This document shows, one piece after another, positions 1 to 8,665 of a stretch of 64,000 nucleotides of DNA. The notes under the pieces were generated by a model. That model saw nothing but the letters and a program-made list of their open reading frames with translations, did no database searches and was not told the DNA's origin. The position numbers and the translations under genes were made by a program. Positions within the stretch are counted from its first letter, which is position 1. Each line of letters starts with the position of its first letter. Origin of the DNA: Myxococcales bacterium (GTDB lineage Bacteria; Myxococcota; Myxococcia; Myxococcales; Anaeromyxobacteraceae); assembly GCA_021806645.1 (NCBI GenBank), contig JAJZQX010000007.1, positions 62,001-126,000 on the forward strand. Direction: 5' to 3'.

Positions 1-1266
1 GGAGAACTTCGCCGCCCGCTCCGGGTAGGTGTAGTTGAAGTGGGTCCCGACGAAGAAGAGGAAGAGGAAGACCGGCTTGTCGCTCGCCTGCCCCACGAAG
101 CGACGCGCCTCCTTCAGCATCGCCGCGTCGGTCTGCTCGGGATTGAGGTCATGGGGCCAGTCGGTCTCCAGCGACTGCTTCACGTCGCCGAAGACCTGGT
201 CGCGCAGCCCCATCCAGTCCACCGACGAGGCGGCCAGGAACTTCGACTGGTAGCCGTTTGCGGAGAAGGCGCGGAACAGCAGCGGCTTGCGCCCGGCCCC
301 GACCACCGCGTCGAGCTTGTGGGCCTCCAGCCCGAAGATCAGGCCGAAGACGGTGAAGTAGGTGGTGGGGGCGAGCGCGTAGTGGCGCTCGAAGATGGTC
401 CCGCCGTGGGTGACGCGATCCCAGAGGTGCGGCATCACCTGCGGGTCGAGGTAATCGGCCCGCGCGCTCTCCAGCAGGATGAAGACCACGTCGGGCTTGC
501 GGGTGAACTTCACCTCCTCGGGGTCGATTCCGGGCGGCAGCTTCAGCGCGCTCTCGCCCGACAGCCCCTTGAGCGGGCTCCCCAGCACCGGCCGGCCTGT
601 CAGCTTCTCCCAGAACTTCCCCATCCGGACCGGCACCTGCAGCGGCAGCGCCTGCCCGGCCGCGAAGACGCCCGGCCCGCCGAAGAAGGCGACGCCGGCC
701 GAGTAGATCCGCTCGCCACCGGCGAGCAGCAGCAGCAGCAGCGCCACCTTCCAGACCGGCCGCGCCGAGGTGAACCGGCGCAGGAACCAGGAGCCGATCA
801 CCACCTCGCCCAGCAGGAAGCCGAACCCCTCGGCGAGGAACCAGGCCACGTCGGACACCGGGATGCCGGTCTCGCGCAGCGCGCTCGGCTGGACAGCCAC
901 GCGCAGGAAGAAGCCGTTGATGTGGAAGCCGACCGCCGCGTAGGTGCGCGAGTCGATGGCCAGCACGAGGGTGGCGAGGGCGGTCAGGACGGGGAAGGTC
1001 CAGCGGTAGAGCCGGCGCGAGACGGAGAGCGGCAGCGCCACCACCCAGAGCGCCACCGCCAGCGTCAGGGCCTGGATCGCGAAGGCCGGGTAGAGCGCCG
1101 CCTGGAACCCCTGGGGGACGCCGCGCAGCGCCTGGCCGATGGGCCCGGAGAAGAGCCAGAGGAAGATCGGGACGTGCAAGATCGCCCAGATCAGCCCCGG
1201 CCAGCGGGGAGATTGACCACCACTCGGTGCCGCTACGCCAGCGTCCGCCGGTTCACGAAAGTCCAT
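1..1266 (-). CDS. Membrane-anchored sulfatase/alkaline-phosphatase-superfamily protein (YejM/LTA-synthase-like), C-terminus cut by window edge
   Basis: I translated the complement from the ATG at 1266 and read 422 codons without a stop to base 1. The first ~230 residues hold about five hydrophobic segments (around residues 24-40, 55-80, 85-105, 140-160 and 175-190). A soluble domain follows that contains KPDVVFILLESARADYLD, the metal-binding and nucleophile start of the sulfatase/phosphoethanolamine-transferase fold. Such proteins act on phospholipid, LPS or polymer head groups at the outer face of the inner membrane. The stretch YAAVGFHINGFFL resembles the membrane part of YejM/PbgA. The missing C-terminus would carry the remaining metal ligands, so the substrate cannot be judged. 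It is divergent from the methyltransferase at 1365. Confidence 0.75.
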   Translation of the reverse strand, partial: MDFREPADAGVAAPSGGQSPRWPGLIWAILHVPIFLWLFSGPIGQALRGVPQGFQAALYPAFAIQALTLAVALWVVALPLSVSRRLYRWTFPVLTALATLVLAIDSRTYAAVGFHINGFFLRVAVQPSALRETGIPVSDVAWFLAEGFGFLLGEVVIGSWFLRRFTSARPVWKVALLLLLLAGGERIYSAGVAFFGGPGVFAAGQALPLQVPVRMGKFWEKLTGRPVLGSPLKGLSGESALKLPPGIDPEEVKFTRKPDVVFILLESARADYLDPQVMPHLWDRVTHGGTIFERHYALAPTTYFTVFGLIFGLEAHKLDAVVGAGRKPLLFRAFSANGYQSKFLAASSVDWMGLRDQVFGDVKQSLETDWPHDLNPEQTDAAMLKEARRFVGQASDKPVFLFLFFVGTHFNYTYPERAAKFS

Positions 1267-1364
1267 TCGCCGGGCACCCTAACCAAAGTCGGCGCGGCGC
1301 GCCAACCTCGGTTGAGCGACAGGCCGCGCGGGCCGGGCCGTGGTAATCAGGGGGCGGCTTCCTC

Positions 1365-2117
1365 GTGAGCGAACCTCGAATGACATCGCGCCCGTTCCTC
1401 TCCCGCCTCGGCTGGCCGGGACCCGCCACCCCGGTCCACGGCCACGAGGTGGTGAGCCTGGAGCTCCCGGAGTTCGGCCCGGTGCAGTTGGCCCGCTGGC
1501 TCCATCCCGACGCCAGGCGAGCGCCCGCCACCGTGGAGCCGGCTCGCGTCGCGGCCATGCGGGCGCACCTCCACCCCGGCGACGTGGCGCTGGTGATCGG
1601 CGCGGCCGAGGGGGCGGAGGCGCTCGAGCTCGGGCTGGCGGTCGGGCCGACCGGGGCGGTGGTGGCGCTGGAAGCCGACCGGGCCGTCTTCCCGGTGCTG
1701 GCCGCCAACGGCGCCCTCAACCGCGATCGGATCCGCCTCTTCCCGCACCTCGTCGCCGTGGCCCGGACCGGCGGGCCGCCACCCTTCGGCGTCGAGGCGC
1801 AGCCGCTGGAGCCGTTCCTCCAGGCCCGCCACGCCGACCTGGTCGAGCGGCTCCGCTGGATCTCCTTCCGCTTCGGAGTTCACGGTCCGGCCCTGCTGGA
1901 GACGTTGAAGCCGCTCCTGGCCGCGCGCCGCCCCCACCTGCGGATCGCCGTGGGCCGCACCGCCCGCCGGGCGCAGCGGCAGGCGCTGCTCTCCTCCCTC
2001 GGCGAGCTGGGCTACCGCGTCGAGCGGTTCGCCGGCGACGGCGCCGGGCACGCCGCGCCCATCACCGCGGCCAACGCGATGGGCTGGAGGCGGCTCGACC
2101 TCCTCGCGGTGCCTTGA
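1365..2117 (+). CDS. FkbM-like SAM-dependent methyltransferase
   Basis: A 250-residue protein with a Rossmann-type SAM site around residues 72-100: GDVALVIGAAEGAEALEL, then GPTGAVVALEADR, where the acidic E-A-D would bind the ribose. The C-terminal half (RWISFRFGVHGPALLETL) follows the FkbM pattern, in which the acidic residue after the fourth strand precedes a helix of E-hydrophobic repeats. FkbM enzymes O-methylate sugars or small molecules. The GTG at 1365 is the first start; an ATG at 1380 is equally possible. It stands alone between divergent and co-oriented genes, so its substrate is unknown. The canonical D-x-G-A-N motif is altered to I-G-A-A-E, which lowers certainty about catalysis. 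Confidence 0.6.
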   Translation: MSEPRMTSRPFLSRLGWPGPATPVHGHEVVSLELPEFGPVQLARWLHPDARRAPATVEPARVAAMRAHLHPGDVALVIGAAEGAEALELGLAVGPTGAVVALEADRAVFPVLAANGALNRDRIRLFPHLVAVARTGGPPPFGVEAQPLEPFLQARHADLVERLRWISFRFGVHGPALLETLKPLLAARRPHLRIAVGRTARRAQRQALLSSLGELGYRVERFAGDGAGHAAPITAANAMGWRRLDLLAVP

Positions 2118-2352
2118 CGGTTCCCTCGGCGTGGCCACCGGCCCTGCCCCCAGTTCACGGTACGGCGATCAGCCCCTCCCCAAACGGCCTGGATCGGGTG
2201 TGGCGATCCGGCCCGCTTCGGCGCAGATTCGTCGCGGATCCGACGCACGGTACCTTTGCCGGAGGGTCGATCAGCATGGCCGCCCAACCCGCCCGAAGCC
2301 GCGGTAGCGCCCCTCCCGGAATACAGGCGCCGGGCTTCCGGTAGGATGGCGC

Positions 2353-3306
2353 GTGGCCCACGACCAGCCCCTCTTCGCGGCTTGCGCCCCCGGACTCGAG
2401 CCGGTGCTGGCGGAGGAGCTGCGCGAGCTGGGGTTCGCGGCCACCGAGACCCCGGGCGGCGTCGAGGCCCGCGGCGAGGGTGGCGCGGCGCTCATCTGCC
2501 TCGCCTCGCGCATCGCCGAGACGGTCCGGCTCCGGGTCTACGACGGGCACGGCGACGGCTTCGAGGCCGCCCGCGCCGAGGCGTTGCGGCGCTTCGGGGC
2601 GGACGCCGACCTGCACGTCCGGCGGAGCAGCGGCCGTGTGTCACTGTCCGTGGACGCGGCCGGCGAGCCGCTCCACCGCCGCGGCTGGCGCGCCCGCATT
2701 GGCGCGGCGCCCCTGCGCGAGACCATCGCCGCCGCGCTGCTGCGCCTGGCCGGCTGGAACGGCGACCGTCCCTTCCTCGACCCGATGTGCGGCTCGGGCA
2801 CGCTGGCCATCGAGGCGGCGCTCATCGCGGCGCGGCGCGCCCCCGGCCTCGACCGGACCTTCGCCTTCGAGCGCTTCCCGGGCCACGACGCCGGTCGCAC
2901 CGCCCGGCTGCGCGAGCGGCTCCGCGCCGAGGCACGGCCGGTCACCGTCCCCATCCACGCCTCCGACCGGAACATGGGGGTCTTGCGGCTGGCCCAGAAG
3001 AACGCCGCCGCGGCCGGCGTCGAGGCGGTGGTGCGCTTCGAGCGGGCCGACGCCGCCACCGTCCTCCCGCCGCCCGGCGGCCCGGGGCTCTGTGCCGTCA
3101 ACCCACCGTTCGGCGTCCGGCTCGATGAGGACGCGGCCGGCGCCTGGCGCTCGCTGGGCGAGCTGACCTCGCGCCTCCCCGGGTGGGCCATGGCGGTCCT
3201 CGGCCCCGACCGTGGCCTGGAGCGGCTGCTGCCGCTTTCCCCCCGGCAAGCCATCCCGATCCGCAACGGCGGGCTCGCCTGCCAGCTCCTCTCCTACCAG
3301 CTATGA
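2353..3306 (+). CDS. Short RlmL/YpsC-type RNA (guanine-N2) methyltransferase with reduced THUMP region
   Basis: A 317-residue class I RNA methyltransferase of the COG0116 type. It has the SAM motif DPMCGSGTLAIEA at residues 143-155 and the catalytic motif NPPFG at 250-254 (NPPYG is usual in the family). The N-terminal 100 residues start with the LFAACAPGLEPVLAEEL ferredoxin-like segment. They are about 45-50 residues shorter than in the paralogue at 14098, losing part of the THUMP RNA-binding domain. Both share AGEPLHRRGWR just before the catalytic domain. Family members make m2G in 23S rRNA. The start is GTG at 2353; the upstream ATG at 2346 is out of frame. The 235-base gap before it (2118-2352) shows no gene. 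Confidence 0.8.
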   Translation: MAHDQPLFAACAPGLEPVLAEELRELGFAATETPGGVEARGEGGAALICLASRIAETVRLRVYDGHGDGFEAARAEALRRFGADADLHVRRSSGRVSLSVDAAGEPLHRRGWRARIGAAPLRETIAAALLRLAGWNGDRPFLDPMCGSGTLAIEAALIAARRAPGLDRTFAFERFPGHDAGRTARLRERLRAEARPVTVPIHASDRNMGVLRLAQKNAAAAGVEAVVRFERADAATVLPPPGGPGLCAVNPPFGVRLDEDAAGAWRSLGELTSRLPGWAMAVLGPDRGLERLLPLSPRQAIPIRNGGLACQLLSYQL

Positions 3307-3388
3307 GGGCCTGCCACCGGCGCCGTCACACGGAAGTTGCACTGGAGTCTTGGGTCCGACACCTCGGCACCGTATCCAGGGTCCAGCG

Positions 3389-3991
3389 ATGGAAGCCAAC
3401 CGAGAGCAGCAGGGCGTTCAGCAGCTGGCGATGGCCACCCAGGCCGCCGCCGGTGGTGCCGGCACGGTCGCGACCGGGGCCTTCTCCCGGCTGCTCGCCT
3501 GGGATCAGGCGACCCTCCTGGCGGCGCGCCGGTGGCGCACCCCGCGGAGGACCGTGGTGGCGCGGGCCCTAACCCGGCTCGGGGATGCGAGCGGCTGGAC
3601 GCTCGTCGGGCTGGCCTTCTTCGCGACGTTCCGGCCGGCGGGCCTGCAGCTGGGGCTGCGGCTCGGCGCGGCCGCCCTCTCCGCCACCCTGCTCTCGCAG
3701 GCGCTGAAGCGGATCCTGCACCGCGCCCGCCCAGACCTGGCCATCGCCGGCTTCGTCCCGGAAGCGGCCAACCCGGATCGCTTCAGCTTCCCGTCCGGCC
3801 ACACCTGCGCGGCCTTCGCGGTGGCGCTGGCCTTCGCCGGCGCCCCGTTCGGCCTCGGCTACCTCTTCCTGGCGCTGGCCGTGGCCATCGGCGCCTCGCG
3901 CGTCTACCTCGGCGCGCACTTCCCGCTCGACGTGGCCGCCGGCGCGCTGCTCGGCGGCGTCACCGGGCTGGCGACGCAGCTGCTCTTCTAG
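3389..3991 (+). CDS. PAP2-family membrane phosphatase
   Basis: A 200-residue membrane protein with the three-part acid phosphatase signature of lipid phosphatases: K107 with RARP at 112-115, PSGH at 135-138, and SR-Y-LGAH-FPLD ending near 181. The catalytic His lies in the last block. About four transmembrane segments cover residues 68-200. Family members dephosphorylate phosphatidic acid, undecaprenyl pyrophosphate or similar lipids on the periplasmic face. I chose the ATG at 3389 because the longer reading would overlap the preceding gene by almost 100 bases and adds no conserved sequence. It faces phoU, but nothing in the promoter ties it to phosphate control. Confidence 0.85.
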   Translation: MEANREQQGVQQLAMATQAAAGGAGTVATGAFSRLLAWDQATLLAARRWRTPRRTVVARALTRLGDASGWTLVGLAFFATFRPAGLQLGLRLGAAALSATLLSQALKRILHRARPDLAIAGFVPEAANPDRFSFPSGHTCAAFAVALAFAGAPFGLGYLFLALAVAIGASRVYLGAHFPLDVAAGALLGGVTGLATQLLF

Positions 3992-4078
3992 GCGGTCCGC
4001 GCCGGGCCATGGTCGTCCTCACGTCTGTCCACGGAGGTCCGCGCCTCTGCGCCGGACCACGGTCCTCCTCAGCGCTCG

Positions 4079-4103
4079 TCGCGCCTGCGGCGTCCAGGCG
4101 CGA
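4079..4103. terminator. Bidirectional hairpin between PAP2 and phoU
   Basis: A perfect 9-bp inverted repeat, TCGCGCCTG / CAGGCGCGA, with a 7-base loop lies in the 145-base convergent gap. There is no clear U-tract, so its role as terminator rests on position and stem strength. The rest of the gap contains an imperfect direct repeat (GGTCCGCGCC at 3994 and 4036, each followed by a CCAYGGTC-TCCTCA-like string). Confidence 0.55.
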
Positions 4104-4136
4104 GGGGCGCCACGGTCGGCAGCGTTCCGCCGCGGC

Positions 4137-4814
4137 TCAGGCCTTGTTCTTGGAGTGACGCACGTCGGTGCCGCGCACCATGAAGATGACCATCTCGGCC
4201 AGGTTGGTGGCGTGGTCGCCGAACCGCTCTAGGTGCTTGGCGGAGAACATGAGCGAGGTGGCGCGCCGGATGGTGCGCGGGTCCTCCATCATGGTGGTGA
4301 GCAGGTGGTTGAAGATCTTCAGGTAGAGGGCGTCGAGGTGGTCGTCGGCCTCGAGCACCTCCTCGGCCTTCACCGGGTCGGCGGTGACGAAGGCGTCGAG
4401 CGCCTTGGCGAGCGCCGCCTCGCTGAGCGCGGCGAGCCGTCCCAGGTCGTGCAGCGGCTGCAGCGCCGGGGCCTGGGCCAGGTCGACCGCCCGCCTGGCG
4501 ATGTTGACCGCGAGGTCGCCCATCCGCTCGAGGTCGGTGACGATCTTGAGGGCGGTGGTGATGAAGCGCAGGTCGCTGGCGGCGGGCTGGCGGAGCGCGA
4601 GGATGCGCCGGCAGGCGCCGTCGATGTCCACCTCCATCCGGTTGACCGTCTTGTCCTTCCGGATCACCAGGTCGGCGAGCACGGCGTCGCGCTCGACGAC
4701 GGCGCGCACGCTGCCGGCGATGGCCGCCTCGACGAGGCCGCCCATCTCCAGCAGTTGCTCGCGCAGCGCGCCGAGCTCGGCTTCGTACGACTTGTCGATA
4801 TGGGTCTTGGCCAT
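4137..4814 (-). CDS. phoU: Phosphate signalling protein PhoU
   Basis: A 225-residue all-helical protein with two PhoU domain repeats. Each carries the E/D-R-x-x-D metal-binding pattern: TDLERMGDLAVNIA in the first half and KHLERFGDHATNLAEM in the second. PhoU links the Pst transporter to the PhoR kinase and prevents Pho activation when phosphate is abundant. It is the last gene of pstCAB-phoU, 29 bases after pstB. The ATG at 4814 begins MAKTHIDKSYEAEL, the usual N-terminus; longer readings run through pstB in another frame. Confidence 0.95.
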   Translation of the reverse strand: MAKTHIDKSYEAELGALREQLLEMGGLVEAAIAGSVRAVVERDAVLADLVIRKDKTVNRMEVDIDGACRRILALRQPAASDLRFITTALKIVTDLERMGDLAVNIARRAVDLAQAPALQPLHDLGRLAALSEAALAKALDAFVTADPVKAEEVLEADDHLDALYLKIFNHLLTTMMEDPRTIRRATSLMFSAKHLERFGDHATNLAEMVIFMVRGTDVRHSKNKA

Positions 4815-4843
4815 GTCATACCCCGTTCCCCGCGGTCGCGAGC

Positions 4844-5605
4844 TTAGCCGAACTTGCCCGTGACGTAGTCCTCGGTCCGGGGCTCGCGCGGGTTGGTGAA
4901 GATCTGCTCGGTGGCGCCCACCTCGACCAGCTCGCCCATGTACAGGAAGGCGGTCTGGTCGGAGACCCGGGCCGCCTGCTGCATGTTGTGGGTGACGATC
5001 ACGATGGTGTACCTCGCCTTGAGCTCGTGGATCAGGTCCTCGACCTTGGCGGTGGCGATGGGATCGAGGGCGCTGGTCGGTTCGTCCATGAGCAACACCT
5101 CCGGCGCGACCGCCAGGGCGCGGGCGATGCAGAGCCGCTGCTGCTGGCCGCCCGAGAGCGAGATGGCCGGGGCCCTGAGCCGGTCCTTGACCTCGTCCCA
5201 GAGCGCCGCCTGGCGCAGGCACTGCTCCACCGTGGCCTGGTGATCCCCCTTGATCCCGTTGAGGCGCAGCCCCGACGAGACGTTGTCGAGGACCGACATG
5301 GTCGGGAAGGGGTTGGGGCGCTGGAAGACCATCCCCACCCGGCGCCGCAGGTGCACCGGATCGACGTCCCGTCCCTGGACGTCCTGGCCGTCCAGGAGGA
5401 TGGAGCCCTCCACCCGGGCCCCGGGGGTCAGCTCGTGCATGCGGTTGAGGCACCGCAGGAAGGTGGACTTGCCGCAGCCGGACGGGCCGATGATCGCGGT
5501 CACCGACATGGCGGGGATGCTGGTGGTGACCGAGCGCAGCACCTCGGTCTTGCCGAAGATCGCCGTCAGGCGCTCGACGGCGATCTTGTCGGCCGGCGCC
5601 GTCAT
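4844..5605 (-). CDS. pstB: Phosphate ABC transporter ATP-binding protein PstB
   Basis: A 253-residue ATPase with Walker [10 protein letters not shown], the Q-loop in [12 protein letters not shown], signature [15 protein letters not shown], Walker [13 protein letters not shown] and H-loop VTHNM. The [11 protein letters not shown] stretch is typical of PstB rather than of other ABC ATPases. It drives phosphate import through PstAC at the inner membrane. Its ATG overlaps the pstA stop in an ATGA, so the two are translationally coupled. Confidence 0.96.
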   Translation of the reverse strand: MTAPADKIAVERLTAIFGKTEVLRSVTTSIPAMSVTAIIGPSGCGKSTFLRCLNRMHELTPGARVEGSILLDGQDVQGRDVDPVHLRRRVGMVFQRPNPFPTMSVLDNVSSGLRLNGIKGDHQATVEQCLRQAALWDEVKDRLRAPAISLSGGQQQRLCIARALAVAPEVLLMDEPTSALDPIATAKVEDLIHELKARYTIVIVTHNMQQAARVSDQTAFLYMGELVEVGATEQIFTNPREPRTEDYVTGKFG

Positions 5606-6450
5606 CGCTGCTCCCGGGGAAGTCCGCTGCGGGTGAGGAACCGCGCCGTGAGGTTCAGGGCGCCGACGAGGAGGAGGAGGACGAGCGCGGCGGTCCAGGC
5701 CTTCTGGTGCCAGTCCGCGTATGGGCTGATGGCGTAGTTGTAGATTTGCACGGTGAGGGAGGCGGTGGGCTGGTCGGGGGCGAAGTTCCAGTACTGGTTG
5801 TTGAGCGCCGTGAAGAGCAGCGGTGCAGTCTCGCCGGCGGCGCGGGCGATGGCGAGCAGCACGGCGGTGACGATCCCGCCGAGCGCGGTGCGCAGCACGA
5901 TGCGCAGGCTGGTCTTCCACTGGGGGACGCCCAGCGCCAGCGACGCCTCCCGCAGCGATCCGGGGACGAGGCGGACCAGCTCCTCGGTGGTGCGCGCCAG
6001 CGTGGGCACCATGAGCAGCCCGAGGGCGACCCCGCCGGCGAGCGCGGAGAACCGCCGCATGGGCACCACCACCAGGCCGTAGGCCACGATGCCGACGACG
6101 ATGGAGGGGACGCCGGAGAGGACCTCGGCGGTGAAGCGGATGGCGCTCCCGAAGCGCCCGTCACCCCGCTCGGCGAGGAAGACCCCCGCCCCGACCCCGA
6201 GCGGGAGCCCGACCAGGCAGGCCAGCCCGACCAGGTAGAGGGTCCCGAGAAGGGCGTTCCCGACCCCGCCGCCGGGTTCGCCCACCGGCGTGGGCAGGTG
6301 CGTGAAGAAGGTCCAGGAGAGCCCGGCCGCGCCCTTCGAGACCACCAGCCAGAGCAGCAAGGCGAGTGGAACGAGCGCCACGACCACGGCGAGCCCGGTC
6401 ACGACCGTCATGGCCGCGTTGACGGCGCGCCTCCGCGCGAGCAGCTTCAC
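5602..6450 (-). CDS. pstA: Phosphate ABC transporter permease PstA
   Basis: A 282-residue permease with six predicted membrane segments and the EAA loop ([15 protein letters not shown]) that docks on PstB. The late [17 protein letters not shown] stretch is diagnostic for PstA. I chose the GTG at 6450 because it overlaps the pstC stop (GTGA) and gives a short basic N-terminus before the first membrane helix. Longer readings lie inside pstC. It forms the phosphate channel with PstC. Confidence 0.94.
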   Translation of the reverse strand: MKLLARRRAVNAAMTVVTGLAVVVALVPLALLLWLVVSKGAAGLSWTFFTHLPTPVGEPGGGVGNALLGTLYLVGLACLVGLPLGVGAGVFLAERGDGRFGSAIRFTAEVLSGVPSIVVGIVAYGLVVVPMRRFSALAGGVALGLLMVPTLARTTEELVRLVPGSLREASLALGVPQWKTSLRIVLRTALGGIVTAVLLAIARAAGETAPLLFTALNNQYWNFAPDQPTASLTVQIYNYAISPYADWHQKAWTAALVLLLLVGALNLTARFLTRSGLPREQR

Positions 6451-7436
6451 CCGACGCTCCCGGTGGCCGCCTTGACCGCCTGGACCAGGAGCCGGGCCAC
6501 CGCGTTCAAGAGGATGCTGAGCCCGAACAGCACCAGGGCGAGGCCGGCCAGGGCGGCCACGTGCTCCCCCGAGGTGGCCTCGGCGAACTCGTTGGCGATG
6601 ACCGCCGGCAGGGTGTAGCCGGTGGCGAAGAGGGAGGTGCGGATCTCCGGGGTGTTGCCGATCACCATGGTCACGGCCATGGTCTCGCCGAGGGCCCGCC
6701 CCAGGCCGAGGAGCGTGGCGCCCAGCATCCCGGCCCGCGCGTGCGGCAGGACCGCCAGGCGGATGGCCTCCCAGCGCGTGGCGCCGAGCACCAGGGCGGC
6801 CTCCCGGAGAGTGACCGGCACGGTCTTCAGCACCTCGATGGTGACCGAGGCGATGGTCGGCAGGATCATCACGGCCAGGATCAGGCCGGCGGCCAGGAAG
6901 CCGAGGCCGATCTGCGGCCCCTGGAAGAGCGGGAGGAAGCCGAAGGCGCCAGCCAGCGCCGGCTCGACCGACTCGCGCAGCCAGGGCACCAGGACGAAGA
7001 GGCCCCACAGGCCGTAGACCACGCTGGGGATGGCCGCCAGCGTCTCGATGAGGAAGGAGACCACCGGCCGCAGCCTCCCCGGCGCGATCTCGACCATGAA
7101 GATGGCCAGGCCGACGGAGATCGGGAGGGCCACCGCGATGGCCAGCAGGCTCGTCACCAGCGTGCCGTAGATGAACGGGAGCGCCCCGAACGACGAAGCG
7201 ACGGGGTCCCAGTCTTGCCCCTTGATGAACTCGAGGAGGTGGACACGCCCGACCAGCGGCGTGGTCAGGCGGCCGAGCGCCAGCACGATCACGCCCGCGA
7301 CGACCGCCACCGCGCCGCCCAGCGCCACCAGCCCCGCGCCCCAGAGTCGGTCGCCCAGGTTGCGAGGCCGGTGCGGCGAGGCGCTCAGGGCGTCCATGGG
7401 CCGCGTGGCCTGGGAGCTTTGGGTGTCTGGACTCAC
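6447..7436 (-). CDS. pstC: Phosphate ABC transporter permease PstC
   Basis: A 329-residue permease with six membrane helices, the EAA loop (LREAALVLGATRWEA) and the PstC-typical GLGRALGETMAVTMVIGN. The GTG at 7436 is the first start; an ATG at 7397 would remove 13 polar residues and is also acceptable. It begins the pstCAB-phoU transcript. A Pho box array and a TATAAG -10 lie just upstream, so it can be expressed separately from pstS, which sits 155 bases further upstream. Confidence 0.95.
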   Translation of the reverse strand: MSPDTQSSQATRPMDALSASPHRPRNLGDRLWGAGLVALGGAVAVVAGVIVLALGRLTTPLVGRVHLLEFIKGQDWDPVASSFGALPFIYGTLVTSLLAIAVALPISVGLAIFMVEIAPGRLRPVVSFLIETLAAIPSVVYGLWGLFVLVPWLRESVEPALAGAFGFLPLFQGPQIGLGFLAAGLILAVMILPTIASVTIEVLKTVPVTLREAALVLGATRWEAIRLAVLPHARAGMLGATLLGLGRALGETMAVTMVIGNTPEIRTSLFATGYTLPAVIANEFAEATSGEHVAALAGLALVLFGLSILLNAVARLLVQAVKAATGSVG

Positions 7437-7465
7437 GCGCGGTAGGCCTTCCCTCGGTTCCGGGC

Positions 7466-7509
7466 CTTATAGGCCGGCTCCGTGACGAACAGGTGACGAG
7501 ACCGTGTCG
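7466..7509 (-). promoter_or_regulatory. Pho box (three 11-bp repeats) plus -10 in front of pstC
   Basis: On the plus strand GTGACG occurs at 7482 and 7493, and GTGTCG at 7504, each exactly 11 bases apart. Read towards pstC these are (C)GACAC, CGTCAC and CGTCAC. Exactly 10 bases after the last repeat comes TATAAG (7471-7466). PhoB binds direct GTCA-containing repeats with 11-bp period that replace the -35 element about 10 bases from the -10, so geometry and core both fit. PhoB binding is inferred. Confidence 0.75.
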
Positions 7510-7529
7510 AATTGGTCCGACCGCGACGT

Positions 7530-7567
7530 CCCGCCAGGCCGACCGGCTGACCGACCGACCCGGCGGG
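7530..7567. terminator. Possible hairpin between pstS and pstC
   Basis: CCCGCC (7530-7535) and GGCGGG (7562-7567) form a 6-bp inverted repeat with a 26-base internal region, just after the pstS stop and before the pstC Pho box. It could end or attenuate pstS transcripts. The loop is long and no U-tract is present, so support is weak. Confidence 0.3.
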
Positions 7568-7591
7568 AGTCTCGCCCTGTCCGACCCTGGA

Positions 7592-8629
7592 CTACTTCCG
7601 GTTCGCCGAGCCGACCAGGATGTGCTGGCCCTTCGCCGTCAAGGTCTTCAGCTTCGCCTCCACCTGCCGGACCACGGCCTTGGGGAGCGGGGCGTAGTCG
7701 AGCGGCGCGGCGTACTTCTGCCCGTCGTGCACCGCCCACCAGATGAACTCCACCAGCGCCCTGGCCCGCACCGGGTCCTGCTGGTCCTGCGGGACGAGGA
7801 GGTAGGTGAAGGAGGCCATGGGGTAGGCGTCCTTGCCGGCGGCGTCGGTGATGGAGACCCGGAAGTCGTCCGGCATGACGATGCCCGCGGCGGCCACCGA
7901 GGTGCCCTCCATGGTGGGCTTCACCCAGAGACCGTCCTTGTTCCGCAGCTCCGCCATGGGGAGCTGGTTCTGCTTGGCGTAGGCCAGCTCCACGTAGCCG
8001 ATGGCGCCGGGCGTCTGCTTCACCAGCCCGGTGACCCCCTCGTTGCCCTTGCCGCCCAGGCCGACCGGCCACTTGACGCTCGTCGACGCGCCCACCCGGG
8101 TCTTCCACTCCGCGGAGACCTTGGAGAGGTAGTCGGTGAAGATGTTGGTCGTGCCCGAGCCGTCGGAGCGGTGGACCACGTTGATGGAGGCGTCGGGCAG
8201 CTTCACGCCCGGGTTGAGCTTGGCGAGCGCGGCGTCGTTCCACTTCGTGATCTTCCCGAGGTAGATCGCGGCGAGCGCGTCGGGCGAGAGGCGCAGGGTG
8301 TCGATGGCCGCGTGGTAGGTGACCACCACCGCGCCCAGCACCGTCGGGATGTGGACGGTCCCAGGGGCCGCGGCCAGCTGCGCGTCCTTCATGGGCGCGT
8401 CCGACGCGCCGAAGTCGACGGTCCTGTTGGTGACCTGCTGGATGCCGCCGCCCGAGCCGATCGACTGGTAGTTGAACTGGTACTCAGGGTGGAGCTTGTT
8501 GTACTCGGAGAACCACTTCGAGTAGAGCGGGAAGGGGAAGGTCGCGCCCGCGCCGTTGAGGAGGAGCTTGTCGGCGGCGGACGCGGTCCCGGCGAGGGCG
8601 AGAGCCGCGGCGAGGATCAGTCTTTTCAT
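7592..8629 (-). CDS. pstS: Periplasmic phosphate-binding protein PstS
   Basis: A 345-residue protein with an 18-residue signal peptide (MKRLILAAALALAGTASA). The mature chain carries the PstS phosphate-binding elements: GAGATFPFPLYSKW at the start, IGSGGGIQQV, DFGASDAPM, HRSDGSGTTNIFTDYLS and GAIGYVELAYA. It captures phosphate and hands it to PstCA. The start is preceded by AAGGA about 10 bases upstream and, further up, by its own Pho box array, so it is probably the most strongly induced gene of the set. Confidence 0.96.
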   Translation of the reverse strand: MKRLILAAALALAGTASAADKLLLNGAGATFPFPLYSKWFSEYNKLHPEYQFNYQSIGSGGGIQQVTNRTVDFGASDAPMKDAQLAAAPGTVHIPTVLGAVVVTYHAAIDTLRLSPDALAAIYLGKITKWNDAALAKLNPGVKLPDASINVVHRSDGSGTTNIFTDYLSKVSAEWKTRVGASTSVKWPVGLGGKGNEGVTGLVKQTPGAIGYVELAYAKQNQLPMAELRNKDGLWVKPTMEGTSVAAAGIVMPDDFRVSITDAAGKDAYPMASFTYLLVPQDQQDPVRARALVEFIWWAVHDGQKYAAPLDYAPLPKAVVRQVEAKLKTLTAKGQHILVGSANRK

Positions 8630-8665
8630 GACGGGAAAGTCCTTGGTTGGAGTTTCGACTGGCGC

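Noticed and set aside
40-1368. Long plus-strand open frame of 442 codons at the left edge
   Set aside because: Its translation is Arg/Glu/Gly/His low-complexity with no domain. The minus strand reads a clean membrane sulfatase-type protein, so this is the antisense shadow of a GC-rich gene.
3320-3345. GTCACA upstream of the PAP2 gene as a Pho box
   Set aside because: Only one core is present; the positions 11 bases either side do not match.
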